DNA from: Nannochloropsis salina CCMP1776
Taxonomy: Eukaryota; Sar; Eustigmatophyceae; Eustigmatales; Monodopsidaceae
DNA: 23,159 nucleotides
Direction: 5' to 3'
Assembly (NCBI GenBank): GCA_004565275.1
Contig: SDOX01000002.1
Location: forward strand, 105,150-128,308
How positions within the stretch are numbered: position 1 is the stretch's first letter; each line of letters begins with the position of its first letter. The notes under the pieces are model-generated. The model saw nothing but the letters and a program-made list of their open reading frames with translations. It was not told where the DNA came from and did no database searches. A program made the translations under genes and the position numbers. Of this stretch, positions 1 through 9,981 are shown piece by piece.

Positions 1-50
1 CCGTCCCTCCCTCCCCTCCCTCCCCTCCCTCCCTCCCTCCCTCCCTCCTT
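1..50. repeat. CCCT tetranucleotide tract at intron 3' end
   Basis: This is a nearly pure run of CCCT units with a few CCCCT interruptions. It serves as the polypyrimidine tract of the acceptor at 53-54. The complementary strand is a G-rich GGGA run able in principle to form a G-quadruplex. Confidence 0.9.
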
Positions 51-54
51 CCAG

Positions 55-135
55 ATCCACAACATGCGACAGGAATTTGTGGACGCACGGCAAGCCCGTC
101 AAAGGCAGCGGCCAACCACGGGCACTTTCGTCTAA
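55..135 (+). CDS. 3' terminal exon of an unidentified gene (partial)
   Basis: A pyrimidine tract of CCCT repeats (1-50) runs into CTTCCAG, a good 3' splice acceptor ending at 54. From 55 an open frame of 26 codons closes with TAA at 133-135. The encoded tail is charged and Arg/Gln-rich: it begins IHNMRQEFVDARQ and ends RPTTGTFV. The exon is exactly 81 nt and so starts in phase 0. The rest of the gene lies left of the window. I do not recognise the family, and a tail this short could belong to many proteins. Support comes from the acceptor, the open frame and the same intron-end design seen across the window. Confidence 0.5.
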   Translation: MHNMRQEFVDARQARQRQRPTTGTFV

Positions 136-560
136 GCGGGATGAACCCCCTTCCACTGGTCGTGGAAAATGGAGGGGAGGGAAGGGAAGGAGGAGGTATA
201 GTAAGGAGGTATCCGAGAGGGAACTCAAGTAAAACGGTGGAGCGAAGGTGTGTGAAGGCGGGAGTGCTGAAGGGAGGGCGGGGGTAAGGGGAAGGGAGCT
301 CCGAGGGAATCGAAATGGAATTGTTCAAGTTTTGCCGGAAAGCTGCGAAGAAACCACTCATTCACGAGGCAGCGTGAAAATTAATTGACGGGATGAAAAA
401 TCAAGGACAGAAAGAGGGTATTAATGGCCATCCGAGCAAGATTGCTTCGTGCCAGCCTGCTAACTTGCTTCGGAGTAAGAGCAGGCGTCGGTGCATGGAT
501 GTAGAAAGCCATCAAAATCTGGATGACTTCCGATGAGCACCTCCTCTGCAGCTTTCCCCC
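136..560. other. Convergent intergenic region, 3' flanks of two genes
   Basis: About 425 nt lie between the stop of the left-edge gene (+) and the stop of the JmjC gene (-). No credible coding frame is present. The left part is purine-rich (GGAGGGAAGGG-type), and the part from about 300 to 530 is closer to 45-50% GC. It probably holds both 3' untranslated regions. I see no clear AATAAA signal for either gene. Confidence 0.5.
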
Positions 561-2243
561 TCACTCGCTCCCGTCCCGCCCAACCTCCCCTTTCCTCTCT
601 TTACCTGATCCTTCTCGCCATCCTTGACTCCCGCCGTCATTCCCTTCCCCACCTCCCCCACTGCCTCCTGCTTCCCTCCGACCTTGCATTCGTTCCTGCC
701 AATCCCGCTCCCAAAAGTCATCCGTGTACACGCTATCCTTCCCTTCCCCCCCACCTCCCTCCCCGTCAGGCGGGTGAAACCAGTAGTTCAAGGCCACGTG
801 TACGCCCCCTTTGCTGTGAACGTGGTGGAACCATCCAGCGGGGAGGTAAAGCATTTCCCCTTCCTGCACCTCCACCTCCAGAGGAGGGTGCCGAGGGAAG
901 GCGGGAAAGAGGGCGGGGTCCACGCCATCGGAAGCGGTCAGGTCGACGCGACTGAAATTTGCAGGGGGCTTGCCCGTTCGTGCGAAGGTGGTGCTTGGCA
1001 AGGAAGGAGGAAGCGGGGGAGGGAGGGAGGGAGGGAGGGGCGAGCCCGACTGTGGCGCTTGGGGCCGTGGAAATTCTTCCTGATCGCTCGCCGCGTCCTC
1101 CTCCTCTTCCTCTTCTTCTCCCTCCTCTCCTTCCTCTCCTTCCAACTCCGCATCCAAAACGGCCTCCAATGCTGCCTCCAACGCCTCCTCCTCGCGCTCC
1201 ATCCCTCCCTCCCTCCCCCCTTCCCTCTCTGACCGTCGCGCCACTTCCTCCAACCTTCTGGCCGCCTCCCAGGCTTTCACTGCATTCTTCTCCCTCCCAT
1301 CCGCACAGGTTAACGGCTGACCGTAGTAATTCAAACGACCGTTACCGTGGACCAACCTTAGCTTCCCGAAGGTGTACATATTTGGAGCCTCCGACGGCGC
1401 GTACAGGCGGAAAACCTTGCGTCCGCCCAGAAGTATGTACAAATTGTCGTGATAATCGTGGTGAAGGCCGCTGCTGCTTTCTCCCTCCCGCCCTCCCTCC
1501 CCATGCCCGCTCCTACCCATCCACAAATTCATGTTCTGAGGCACAAGGAGCCGAAGGAGGGAGGGGCGGAGGGGAAGGTCCCCCTGCAGCTCCGTCAAGG
1601 GGCTGGACATGAGGGCTGGTCGGTCATCCGGACCGATATCTAGCTCTTGCGTTGTCTGTTCAAGATGGGAGTGTGCGAGTTTGGACGGATGAGAGACAGG
1701 CTCTATCCCCCCCCCCCAACGCCTCGGCCACACCATGCTCCCGGGCCCCTCCGACGGCCCACCCCCTCAATCCCTCCCTACCAGGTAGAGAAGCTGGTTC
1801 TCCTTGTCCACCACCTCCGTGACAAATTCCTCGAAGAGCATGGTCGTTTCTTTCCCCTGGCCGTATTCCTCCCGTGTGTTCTCGCGCGTCTCCACCCGTA
1901 CTCGCGCCTTCCCTGCTTTGCTCTTTAAGTACTTAGGGTCTTTCCACAAGGTCCCTGCCCGCCACTGTTGGTCTGGGAGTGTACCACGTATCAAAACAGG
2001 CTTTCGGGGTGCTATATATTGACGGAAAAACGCGAGCGGGGCCTGGCGTTCTCCATGCGTAGACAAGAAGACTGGAAGGTCAATCGCCTCGACGGTGGTT
2101 GTACCCGGTGGAGGGACGTAGCCGCGGTAGTTGTTGATGCATGGGAGGTCCTGGGAAGGTGACGGCTCTTGCGCTTTGTTTTTTTTCCTCGGTGGAGAGC
2201 CTGGTGGGGTTAAAGAGCCGAATGTCGCGGGCGTTGCAGTCAT
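561..2243 (-). CDS. JmjC/cupin_8-domain oxygenase-like protein
   Basis: Exons on the - strand are 2243-1782 and 1655-561, joined in phase 0 across a 126-nt GT-AG intron. They give 518 residues. The product resembles Fe(II)/2-oxoglutarate-dependent JmjC hydroxylases or demethylases of the cupin_8 type. The N-terminal half has the family feature PRKPVLIRG near residue 80. The core has NLWMG, then LHHDYHDN with the iron-binding His219-x-Asp221, then ILLGGRKVFRLYAP. The distal histidine is in GWFHHV (about 431-432), after GEMLYLPAG. A Lys/Arg-rich PPRKKNK near the N-terminus may be a nuclear signal. Between the two halves of the core lies an extra low-complexity segment of roughly 120 residues with Gly-Arg-Glu, poly-Glu and Pro-Ser-Leu-Pro runs. 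It may be a cryptic in-frame intron (see findings). The substrate cannot be told from sequence. ATG at 2241-2243 is the first in frame. Confidence 0.8.
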
Positions 2244-2548
2244 GCGCCTGCAACTGCGTCTGATATGTTACACGGGGGGTAGGGGAAATAGGTGTGTATG
2301 CTTTAGACACGAGTCAGCTTCATCCCGTAAAAATGGATAAAAATAATAAAGTAAACTTTAAGGGCCATTTAAATTAAATCTTCACCATCAGTCTTCCTCG
2401 GTGTCTTTTTTGTTAAACGTTGAAGGCGACTTTTTTTGGTACGGTTTGAGGTAGATACTTCTATATTACGAGAACATCGCAGCAAAGTAAAATGGTGCAA
2501 AGCGAAATGGCGCAATGCATGTGTGCCTTTTGACAAATATAGTCACCA
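2244..2548. promoter_or_regulatory. 5' flank of the JmjC gene, AT-rich core
   Basis: This 305-nt stretch separates the JmjC start from the stop of the orphan ORF at 2549, so it should hold the JmjC promoter. Its centre (about 2330-2480) is notably AT-rich for this window, with runs such as ATAAAAATAATAAAG. A 15-bp imperfect tandem duplication sits at 2484-2513. I see no gene or RNA gene here. No promoter motif can be assigned with confidence. Confidence 0.35.
2484..2513. repeat. Imperfect 15-bp tandem duplication
   Basis: Two adjacent units, AAAGTAAAATGGTGC (2484-2498) and AAAGCGAAATGGCGC (2499-2513), match at 12 of 15 positions. They lie upstream of the JmjC gene in an AT-rich spacer. This could be a paired protein-binding site or a chance duplication. 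Confidence 0.6.
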
Positions 2549-3130
2549 TTATTCCATGCAAAGCTTTCTGAAAGCGTGATAAGCGGAAGTTTTCTCTTCA
2601 TGTGACCGCTGCTTCCTGTTTCTCACGCTTTGTCCGGGGATCAAAAATTGCGCGAAATACTCCCAGTGATGATGGATGACGGTGGACGCTCTACCGTGGA
2701 TCGCACAGGATATGATGGAATAGATACCCACTGATCCTATGCTCATACCACGCAACATGCCTCCTCGACATAGGAAAAACGCAACTACCCCTCGGTCAGG
2801 ATGTCTCTGGACTTCAAAATACTCTTGATGGAATCCAAACCAAGGAATGGAGTCCATCTTTGTGTTCCACGCTGGGGTCGAAGTCGAGGCTGGAACGAAA
2901 AGGGCGGAGGCCGTGTGGACCGGCGCGGGCTTGGCCGCTTTGGAGGGAAATGAAGCCCATGCCCACGTTGGGTCCTGACGAATCATCGATTTTTCAGGCT
3001 CGCCATGCGTAGTTATCGCTACATGAATAATTTGTAGGAATTGGACCATACTAGATGGTGTGAGCAGATTTTGAAGACTGTAGCTCCACACCCTTGATCC
3101 ATCCACATATGTTGTGATTGTACCTGGCAT
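2549..3130 (-). CDS. Orphan ORF, 193 residues, no recognised family
   Basis: An uninterrupted frame runs from ATG at 3130 to TAA at 2549-2551. It lies in a stretch of average composition with no low-complexity repeats, where a chance frame of this length is less likely than in the GC-rich parts. The predicted protein is rich in His, Ser and aromatic residues. It has a mildly hydrophobic segment near the middle-to-end (GMSIGSVGIYSIISCAI, too polar to call a membrane helix with confidence) and a basic tail (RNRKQRSHEEK). I recognise no domain. It sits head-to-head with the GT64 gene and could be a real small gene, part of a spliced gene, or non-coding. No frame on the opposite strand competes for the same stretch. 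Confidence 0.35.
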   Translation of the reverse strand: MPGTITTYVDGSRVWSYSLQNLLTPSSMVQFLQIIHVAITTHGEPEKSMIRQDPTWAWASFPSKAAKPAPVHTASALFVPASTSTPAWNTKMDSIPWFGFHQEYFEVQRHPDRGVVAFFLCRGGMLRGMSIGSVGIYSIISCAIHGRASTVIHHHWEYFAQFLIPGQSVRNRKQRSHEEKTSAYHAFRKLCME

Positions 3131-3635
3131 GGGAGATGGAAGATCTTAATCTCCCGCCCATCTCTCTGGCTATCTATTAAGTCTCCAAAAGTGAGTCAAG
3201 GACTCGCCTCTTCGCTCCCACTCCGACCTCTGCTCGCGCATGACGTCGTTCCTGGATGTGTCTTGTGAATCTACCTTTGGATAAATCGTGCGGTTTCTTT
3301 TGGAGCTCATTTTTTCATTTCAGGAGTGGGACAGGGTGTAGACAGGGAGCCCTGGGTTCCTCACCAGATCGTTGTGCCCCTCGTGTCCAAGGTCTCGGAC
3401 TTGATGTGCTGTCCTGCTTTCCATCACTCACTGTTCTGAAAATGTTGTCCGATCGATCATGCATCCCAACCCAAACGGGCGTACCCACACAGGAGCCTAC
3501 CCTTTTAAGCTGTGTCGAACATTCATTGGCAGGTGTGAAAAGGTGCGGCGCCAGATTTGGAGCTGAAGGGCACCTAGAAAACCAAAACCGATACAGTTTG
3601 GGGGAAGGAAGCCACGGCCCTTTGGGTTCTGAAGC
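3131..3635 (+). promoter_or_regulatory. 5' flank and probable leader of the GT64 gene
   Basis: These 505 nt lie between the orphan ORF start and the GT64 start codon. A plausible untranslated-leader intron runs from GTGAGTC at 3191 to TTTTTTCATTTCAG ending at 3323 (133 nt), with strong donor and acceptor matches. This would put the transcription start left of 3191, close to the start of the divergent orphan ORF. A short + strand frame at 3256-3684 overlaps but looks like chance. There is no clear TATA box. Confidence 0.4.
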
Positions 3636-6600
3636 ATGCTGTCTTCCTTGTCGTGGCGCAGAGCACGTTCTCCTCCTGTGCTAGGCTCTGAGGAGGGGAA
3701 TTGCCATCATGGGAGCGCCAACAAAGGCGGCACCGGCAGCGGCCTAGGCAGCGGGGTGGGCATTTTGGTCGTAGGAAACCAGGACGAGGCCACGACGGCG
3801 GAGGAGAAGGAGGCCTTGCTCCGGGAAGCAGGGTCCGAGGAGGGAGGAAAGGGAGGAGGAGGGGAAAGCCAAGAGGATGGGGCGTGGCCCCTCTCGGCCG
3901 CCCTCCCTCCCACCCCTACCCTGGAGAGGCCCTCCCTCCCGACCTCCTCCTTGCCCGCCTCCAGCTTGACAGCCTCCAGCTTGACAGGCACGAACGCGTC
4001 CAATTTAACCGTTTCTTTAGGCTCCGGGGGAACGGGCTTGTCCAGGAGAACGACCTCCGCGGCCGCGCTATTGAGTACCGGCCTGGGGGGTTCCAATGGC
4101 GCGAGCACCACTAGCTCGACGACCTCGTCCCCTTCGACGGGCCACACGGGTCCCGCGGGGGGTGGGGCCGCGGGGGGAGGAGGAGGGGGAGGTGGGGGAG
4201 TGGACGGATGGGGTCTGAGAGGGGCGAGCGAGGTGGAGGACGGCTACGAAGAGGGCATTGTGGTGGAGGTAGACAGCACGGGGGGCTTGTTGTGCAGCAG
4301 CAGCAGCACGGAAGGCGTGCCTCGGCCCCGCTCGTTCCGGAAGGGTGCCAAGGACGATTTTGAAGGGCTCTCGGCGGCCTTGACGATGGCGGGGGCTACG
4401 GGCGGGTCTGGGGGGCACGGGAGCGGGATTCCGTCGTCGGAGGAGGGAGGGAAGGAGGGCGGGAGGGAGGTGCCGGCGTCCCGTGTGTTTTGGTCCCCTC
4501 ACCATTTGTACTTGCGCGCGCTTTCCTTTGTGGGGGGGAACGGATTCGGACGGCGAACAGGAGGCAACGCAAAGGACGAGAGCTCCTCCTCCTCCTCCTC
4601 CTCCCCGTCCTCCACCGCTGCTTCCTCCCTCGGCTCGTCTTTGGCCCCGCCGGGGGCGGCGTTGGAGAAGGAAATGTCCCGGGGGGAGCGCGCGGAGCTA
4701 CTGGGCGGGGAAGGAGGGGCCAATGCGGGCACGCCCACGAGCCGACTCGGTCATTCCCTCCTCTTCCCCAAGCACCACGGTCCCCGACCGTTACATTCGT
4801 ACGCCCTGGCCCGGGCTTTTGAAAAGAAACGGCTGGCGGTGTTGGCCGCGTGGCGGCATCGATCGAAACTCTCCCTTTTGATCACGTGTCCCCTCCTCGT
4901 CCTCCTCCTCCTGGTCGTCACCTTAACCTTGGTATCCAGGAGCGGTGCTGCCGCGGCGGGAAAAGCGGAGAAAGAACTGGCCTCGGCCTACCCTGGGGCC
5001 GCCGCCGCCTTGTTGGAAGGAGGAGGGGCGCCGGAGGCATTGGCGCGGCAAAAGTTCACGGTGATTGTCAACACTTACAAGCGCCACGACATGGCGAAGG
5101 ACGCCGTCCGGCATTACGCCGCCTGCGGGAAGGTGCATGCCGGGCGGTCTGAGGGGGGAGGGGAATGGAGGGGAACGGAGGGGAAGGGGTGGTGGTCAGT
5201 CGTGTTTTTTTGTTGGTGTCATGGCTTGTGGTGGGGCAATGTCCTCCTCTTTTTTTCCCCCCCTTTCCCGTGCCCCGTCCCCTCTCCCTCTTTCACCTGA
5301 CTACACGCTGATCAGCCTTTGCTTCCTTCCTTCTTCCCTCCCTCCCTCCCTCCCTCGCTTGCTCAGGTGGATGCGATCCGAGTCGTGTGGTCTGAGAACG
5401 AGACCGCGCCTCCCTCCCCGTTGGAGGAGAAGGACAGGGCGTGGTTCAGTGACCATAAACCCGTTTTCTACGATACGTATGCCACCACGAGTTTGAATAA
5501 CCGTTTCGTGCCCCCGGCGGGCAAAAAAGGCCGGGACAACGGTAGGTGAACCTTTGCGATGCAGAGTCTGGGCGATTGGTGCCATGAATTCTGGAAGGAA
5601 GGTCTTGTGTGAGAGTTGTTATCATGCATGATGGAGGGTGTTTGGAATGGCTTCTCGGGCTGACGGCTTTCGTTGGAGGGTGTGTTCTATCCATGCCCTC
5701 CTTCCCGTCTCAATGCTTTTGTATCGTTACCTTCTGCGTAGCGCTTGACTTCCACCCGTTCGAGGAAAATTTAATTTCCTTATTGACACCACACTTATCT
5801 TTATTTTCCTGTCCCCCCCCTCCTGTCCCCTCCCTTCTAACCCACCCTCAGGCTTGGCCACCGACGCCGTCTTCGCCGTGGACGACGACATCCGGGTACC
5901 CTGCTTGGACCTGGAGTTTGCCTTTGGCGTCTGGAAGGCGGCCGATCAATCGTTGGTGGGTTTTATGCCGCGGGTCCATACTGTGAATCCCGCTGCGTTG
6001 CGTGCGGTGGCGGAGAGGGAAGGGCTCAGGGAAAAACGCCGGGTGGAGAGGCGACGACGGAACGGCCGGAAAAAGAAAATAAGAGGGGGGGAGATGGAAG
6101 AGGCAGGGACGGGGGAGGAGGAGGAGGGGATGGAGATGGACAGCGAAGACGTTGAGGCGATGCCCCCTCTCTTTCGATACAATGGGTGGTGGAAAGTGTG
6201 GTGGGAAGGCGAATATTCCCTGATTCTGACCAAGGCAGCGTTTTTGCACCGGGACTTTCTCCGGGCGTACACGGAAGAAATGCCGGCGGCGATTCGGAAT
6301 TACGTGGACGAGAACCGGAATTGCGAGGACATTGCCATGCAATTCTTGGCTGCGAACATGACGGGAAAACCACCCATTTTTGTCCGAGGAAGACTGACGG
6401 ATTTGGGCGTCTTCAATGGTAGGGCATTGGAGAAGTCGGAGGTGCATGCAGGACTAGGCTTTCCCTGTTTCTGGATGGGTGGGCGGGCTTCTCCCTGAGA
6501 AGTGAACCGTATGCCTCCCCTCGTTATCTTGCTTAACTCAAAAATGTGTTTGTCGGTCGTGGTGCATATCATCCACTTGTCGTATCCAGAGGCGTTACGC

Positions 6601-7044
6601 TCGTTCACGGCCCTGGGATGCACCTCATCTAGAGAGGGCTGGCGGTTGCCCGGCGTCGATGTGTGGGCGGGTCGCTCACCTGCGTCTCTCCCTCCCTTCC
6701 TTCCCTTCCTCCTTCCCGCCCTCCTTGCAGGCATCTCCACCAAGAGTTGGACGCAGCTCGGGCACATGAAGAGCCGAGGGCAGTGTCTGAACGACTTTGT
6801 GGGTCTGTACGGCGGTCGCATGCCTTTGGTGATGGGAAGTGCGGTGGCTGGTCCGACGGGGAGCCTCCTCTTTGGTCGGCCGTCCACCGTTTTCGATTAT
6901 TTCTCGAGCGACGTCCTGCTCGGTTCAGGGGGAGGGGGTGGGGGAGGAGGGGAGGGAGAGCGGAGGCGGCGGGGACGGGCGTTACACCTGATACCCTTGC
7001 TGGCGGTCTTCCTGTTGATCGTGGTGAAGCTCACCTTCTGGTAG
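3636..7044 (+). CDS. GT64 family (exostosin-like) glycosyltransferase
   Basis: Exons 3636-5132, 5367-5541, 5852-6418 and 6731-7044 join in phase through GT-AG introns of 234, 310 and 312 nt and give 850 residues. The C-terminal half is a GT64 catalytic domain, as in the C-terminal part of animal EXT/EXTL proteins and in plant GT64 enzymes that glycosylate inositol phosphoceramides. It shows FTVIVNTYKRHDMAKDA, VDAIRVVWSENE, the sugar-nucleotide/metal motif VDDDIRVPC (DDD about 568-570), VGFMPRVH, NRNCEDIAMQFL (about 713-722) and CLNDFVGLYGGRMPL. A hydrophobic segment at about 411-436 should anchor it as a Golgi/ER type II protein behind an unusually long, Ser/Gly-rich, roughly 410-residue cytosolic region. 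The extreme C-terminus is a second hydrophobic stretch (LIPLLAVFLLIVVKLTFW). A highly charged insert of about 55 residues sits at 607-660. An in-frame TGA lies just upstream of the chosen ATG. Donor and acceptor sugars are unknown. Confidence 0.88.
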
Positions 7045-7437
7045 TCGAGGCGGACGCGGGGACAGGGAGGGTGGAAAGGAAGGAGCGGGGACGCAACCTT
7101 CTAGAACGCACGGCGGGAGGCGAGGCTAGGACGTGAGAGGCTTGTGGAGAAGGAGCCAGGCCGTGGGACGGTCGAGCGGAGCGTGCACTTTTTGAGACGG
7201 TGGAACCAGGGAGGACGTGCGCGGTCCCAGGAATAGTTTCTAGAACTTTCTCTGACACATCAACGTCATGGGACGCGTAAAGTAAAAATGGATGGCTAGG
7301 AGTCTCCCACACGTCCTGTGGACCAGTGGTCGACTGGGAAGATGTGTGAGGTTTAGCGGGCACAGGTGGGAGGAACATTAGTGTTGGCGTACAGAAAGCA
7401 GCAGCAAAAACGTTTTTAGGAGAAGGCAGAGCACCCA

Positions 7438-7443
7438 AATAAA
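7438..7443 (+). terminator. Candidate polyadenylation signal AATAAA of the GT64 gene
   Basis: AATAAA lies within CCCAAATAAAGCG. It is correctly oriented for the GT64 transcript, which would then have a 3' untranslated region of roughly 400 nt. A single hexamer match can occur by chance. Confidence 0.4.
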
Positions 7444-7533
7444 GCGAAATCAAGACCATTTCATAAGGAAAGGTGGCAGAGGGTCACGTGGCTTGTCTCG
7501 GCCGTTGCCGTTGCGCAATGCCCTTTCTTTTAT

Positions 7534-7552
7534 ATCGTGCATCCCGCACGAT
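7534..7552. other. Short perfect hairpin
   Basis: ATCGTGC (7534-7540) and GCACGAT (7546-7552) are perfect inverted repeats around a 5-nt loop, ATCCC. They lie in the convergent spacer between the GT64 and SAE1 genes. It may be a 3'-end or protein-binding element, or chance. Confidence 0.5.
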
Positions 7553-7919
7553 GCTCTCTTGACCCTGCAGCCATCAACCACGCCGACCGTCTTCAACGCG
7601 CACGGCGCCCGCATGTATTTCGCGGTGGGGACGAGGACAATGATGTATTCATGCTCGTGGGAAGGAAAAGAAAGCTTTCCGTCGACTTTTCCAAGTAAAA
7701 ACCTTGGGCGATAATGTTTTGCTCCATGTAGGTGCGTGTTTTGTGCTTTGCCCTCTGGCTGGGGTAGTCATGCTTTAATTCTGTCGCTCTCATTGCTGTT
7801 TTCGTCCTCCTGCGCGCCCTCCTTTTTGTCCTCACTGAGGCTTCTTCCTGTCCCGCCCGTTCCTCCCCTCCCTCCCTCCCGCCCGCCCTCCCTTCCGCCC
7901 TCCCCCCCCCCGCCTCAGC

Positions 7920-9981
7920 CTACTCCTTCTCCTTGGGCGGCGGGACCGCAATCACCCGCCCTTCGTGCGTCGCCCCGTCCCACAAGAACACATTCAAGGC
8001 CGGCTCCCCCTTCCGAGAGATGGCTTTGAGGATTTCTTGACCGAGGATCCCGCCTACGACCGCGCAGACGGGCGAGAGCTCGCTCTGACTCTGCCTGGCC
8101 AGGGCCCTGTTTGGCAGTGGAGAGGAAGGAGGGAGGGTCGGATGGAAAGGAGGGAGGGGGGGAAAGAGGGTACCAAACATACAATTGAACGGCTCATTCA
8201 TTTCCAGTCCCATTCCTTCTCCTCTTTCGACCTCATCTATCGTGACCCCACGCCCACCTTCCCCCTTCCCTCCCTCCCTCCCTCCCTCCTCGTCGCCCCT
8301 CTATTGTGCTCTTCCACCCAGAAGCACCCCGTGACCCTTCCTCCCCTTCCTTTCCTTAGCTCCCTTCAACCTTCCTTCCTCCCTCCCTGCCTCCATCCCA
8401 CTCTCCCTCCCTCCTTCCCTTCCTCCTCCCTCACCGTAGCTCCTCCTCACTCAAAAATCCTGCCTCCAACCCGTTCGCGCCCATGGCGAGCTGACTTTCC
8501 GACACGAAAACCTCGACGCTCTCTTCCGTGGCATTAGGAGGGAATGGGCCACTGTGACGTTCCTCGTACAGGCCTAGGACTGAGGGATATGGAGAGGGAG
8601 GGAGGGAGGAAGGGCGACCGAGGGTCGGAGGAGGGAGGGAGAAAGGAAGGGCGGGGTCAGGAAATAGTATGAGCCTGCGGCATGAACAGACTCGCTGAAT
8701 GTAAGGGTATTAAATGTCCTGTCATCCTCTTCTCCTTCCCTCCCTTCCCCTCCCTTTCTTCCCCCTCCCTTCCCTTCCTCCCTCCTACGTCGGGCCATGA
8801 CGAAGACGCGCGGGACTGGGAACCGGGACTTGAGGGCGGACCAAGGGACCGCTAAAGCGTCGGAGAGCGACGGATAGGCAAGGGTGAACTCGCGAGGAGG
8901 CAGGGGCTGCAGGAGGGAGAGGAGAGAGGGGAGGAGGGAGGGAAGGAGGGAGGGAGGGAGGGAAGGAGGAGGGGGTGAAGGGACGGACTGTCTTGGGCAT
9001 CGCGTCCACCGCCCACGCCTCCCTCCTTCCTTGCACCTACCTTAGCTCCCCCCCCCTCTCCATTTTTCCCCTCCGTCCTTCCTCCTTCTGGCGCCTCGTC
9101 CATCCGGCCAATAAAGCTCTCGCCCAGGTCGATGAAGGCCCAGGCGTGGAGCCCAAAAGTAACCGCGCAAAGGAACCCGCCCCCCTCCCGCCCTCCTTCT
9201 TTCCCTCGTTGTCGAGCCAGAGTATCCAGACGCCGCATCTGCGCGGGGGTAAGGTCGGTGCCGACAATCACGTCGAAATCGACGAAGAAGCTGTCTGGAT
9301 AGGCGCTAGGGTCGCTGGGGTGACAGGCGACAGAGGCGAGGGGGTTCATCGCTTGGACGCCGGGGAGGCAGGCCTCGGCACGCTTGATAGGGAGGAGACA
9401 GGGGCATTGTGAGGGGGAGAAAGGAAAGGAGGGCGATTGGGATCCAGAGGTACGAGCCCGTGGTGACGACCTTGAGGTTGTCGTCCCGGGCCCTCTTCCC
9501 CATATTGCAAGCACTTACATTCATGCCTACGTGCTCCGGCCGAAGGAAAAATTGAGCCCCTAAATCTTCTGGTTTCACCGTCTCGGCGTCCATGAGGGTG
9601 ACGTTGATGCCGGCCAATATCACATTCTTGCAGATCTACCCCGTCGCATGACGGCGTGGAAAGAGGGCAAGAGGAATGTGGGAAATCATATGCTTCTTTC
9701 GCCTTTTTACTTTACTTATTATATTTTTTACCGACACTCCACCCAGAATCTTGCTAAATAATACTTATATCTCCCGGGAAGCATTTCCACGTAATTTCCC
9801 GTACTTTTTCTTCATCCCTCTGTAACCTCCTGACGATTACGCACCCTTAGCAAAGTCTTACCTCTGCTCCCAGTGCCCGCAACCCGCAAAACAGCACCCG
9901 CGCCTCCTGCATGCGTTTTTGTGCATCTAATCCCCACAACCGAATTTGACGGTCGTATACCTCGGATGCGTTCATGGTCAT
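7920..9981 (-). CDS. SAE1: SUMO-activating enzyme subunit 1 (SAE1/AOS1)
   Basis: Six exons on the - strand (9981-9862, 9635-9519, 9382-9041, 8906-8789, 8573-8435, 8106-7920) join in phase to 340 residues, close to the human protein (346). SAE1 pairs with UBA2/SAE2 to form the nuclear E1 that adenylates SUMO and passes it to UBC9. The catalytic cysteine is on UBA2. Diagnostic features in order are YDRQIRLWGLDAQKRM (9-24), GLRALGAEICKNVILAGI, the strand/turn VTLMDAETVKPEDLGAQFFL, DFDVIVGTDL, CAVTFGLHAWAFIDLGE, YPSLSDALAVPWSAL, and SPVCAVVGGILGQEILKAIS near the C-terminus. Residues about 137-148 carry a Gly-Arg-Glu-Gly insert made by a GGGA repeat inside exon 3. Two in-frame ATGs, at 9981 and 9975, are possible starts. 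Introns 3, 4 and 5 start purine-rich and end pyrimidine-rich. The gene diverges from TRM112. Confidence 0.95.

Larger units (their letters stand above)
7045..7919. other. Convergent intergenic region between GT64 and SAE1 genes
   Basis: The stretch is 875 nt tail-to-tail. It contains a canonical AATAAA (7438-7443), about 395 nt past the GT64 stop, and a small perfect hairpin at 7534-7552. The right end turns into a C-rich tract (about 7860-7915) just beyond the SAE1 stop. Short open frames here (for example 7493-7714 on +) show no family features. I see no gene. Confidence 0.5.

Noticed and set aside
1-50. CCCT tract as a telomere or chromosome end
   Set aside because: The unit is not a known telomere repeat (the common type is TTAGGG or TTTAGGG), and the tract leads straight into a splice acceptor and coding exon.
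959-1612. Long + strand frames opposite the JmjC exon
   Set aside because: They are stop-free mainly because CCCT/GGGA and CT-rich sequence lacks stops. The products are Pro/Ser/Arg-rich with no domain, while the - strand carries the JmjC motifs.
3256-3684. 142-codon + strand frame upstream of the GT64 gene
   Set aside because: It has no family features, begins inside the probable leader intron and overlaps the GT64 start in another frame.
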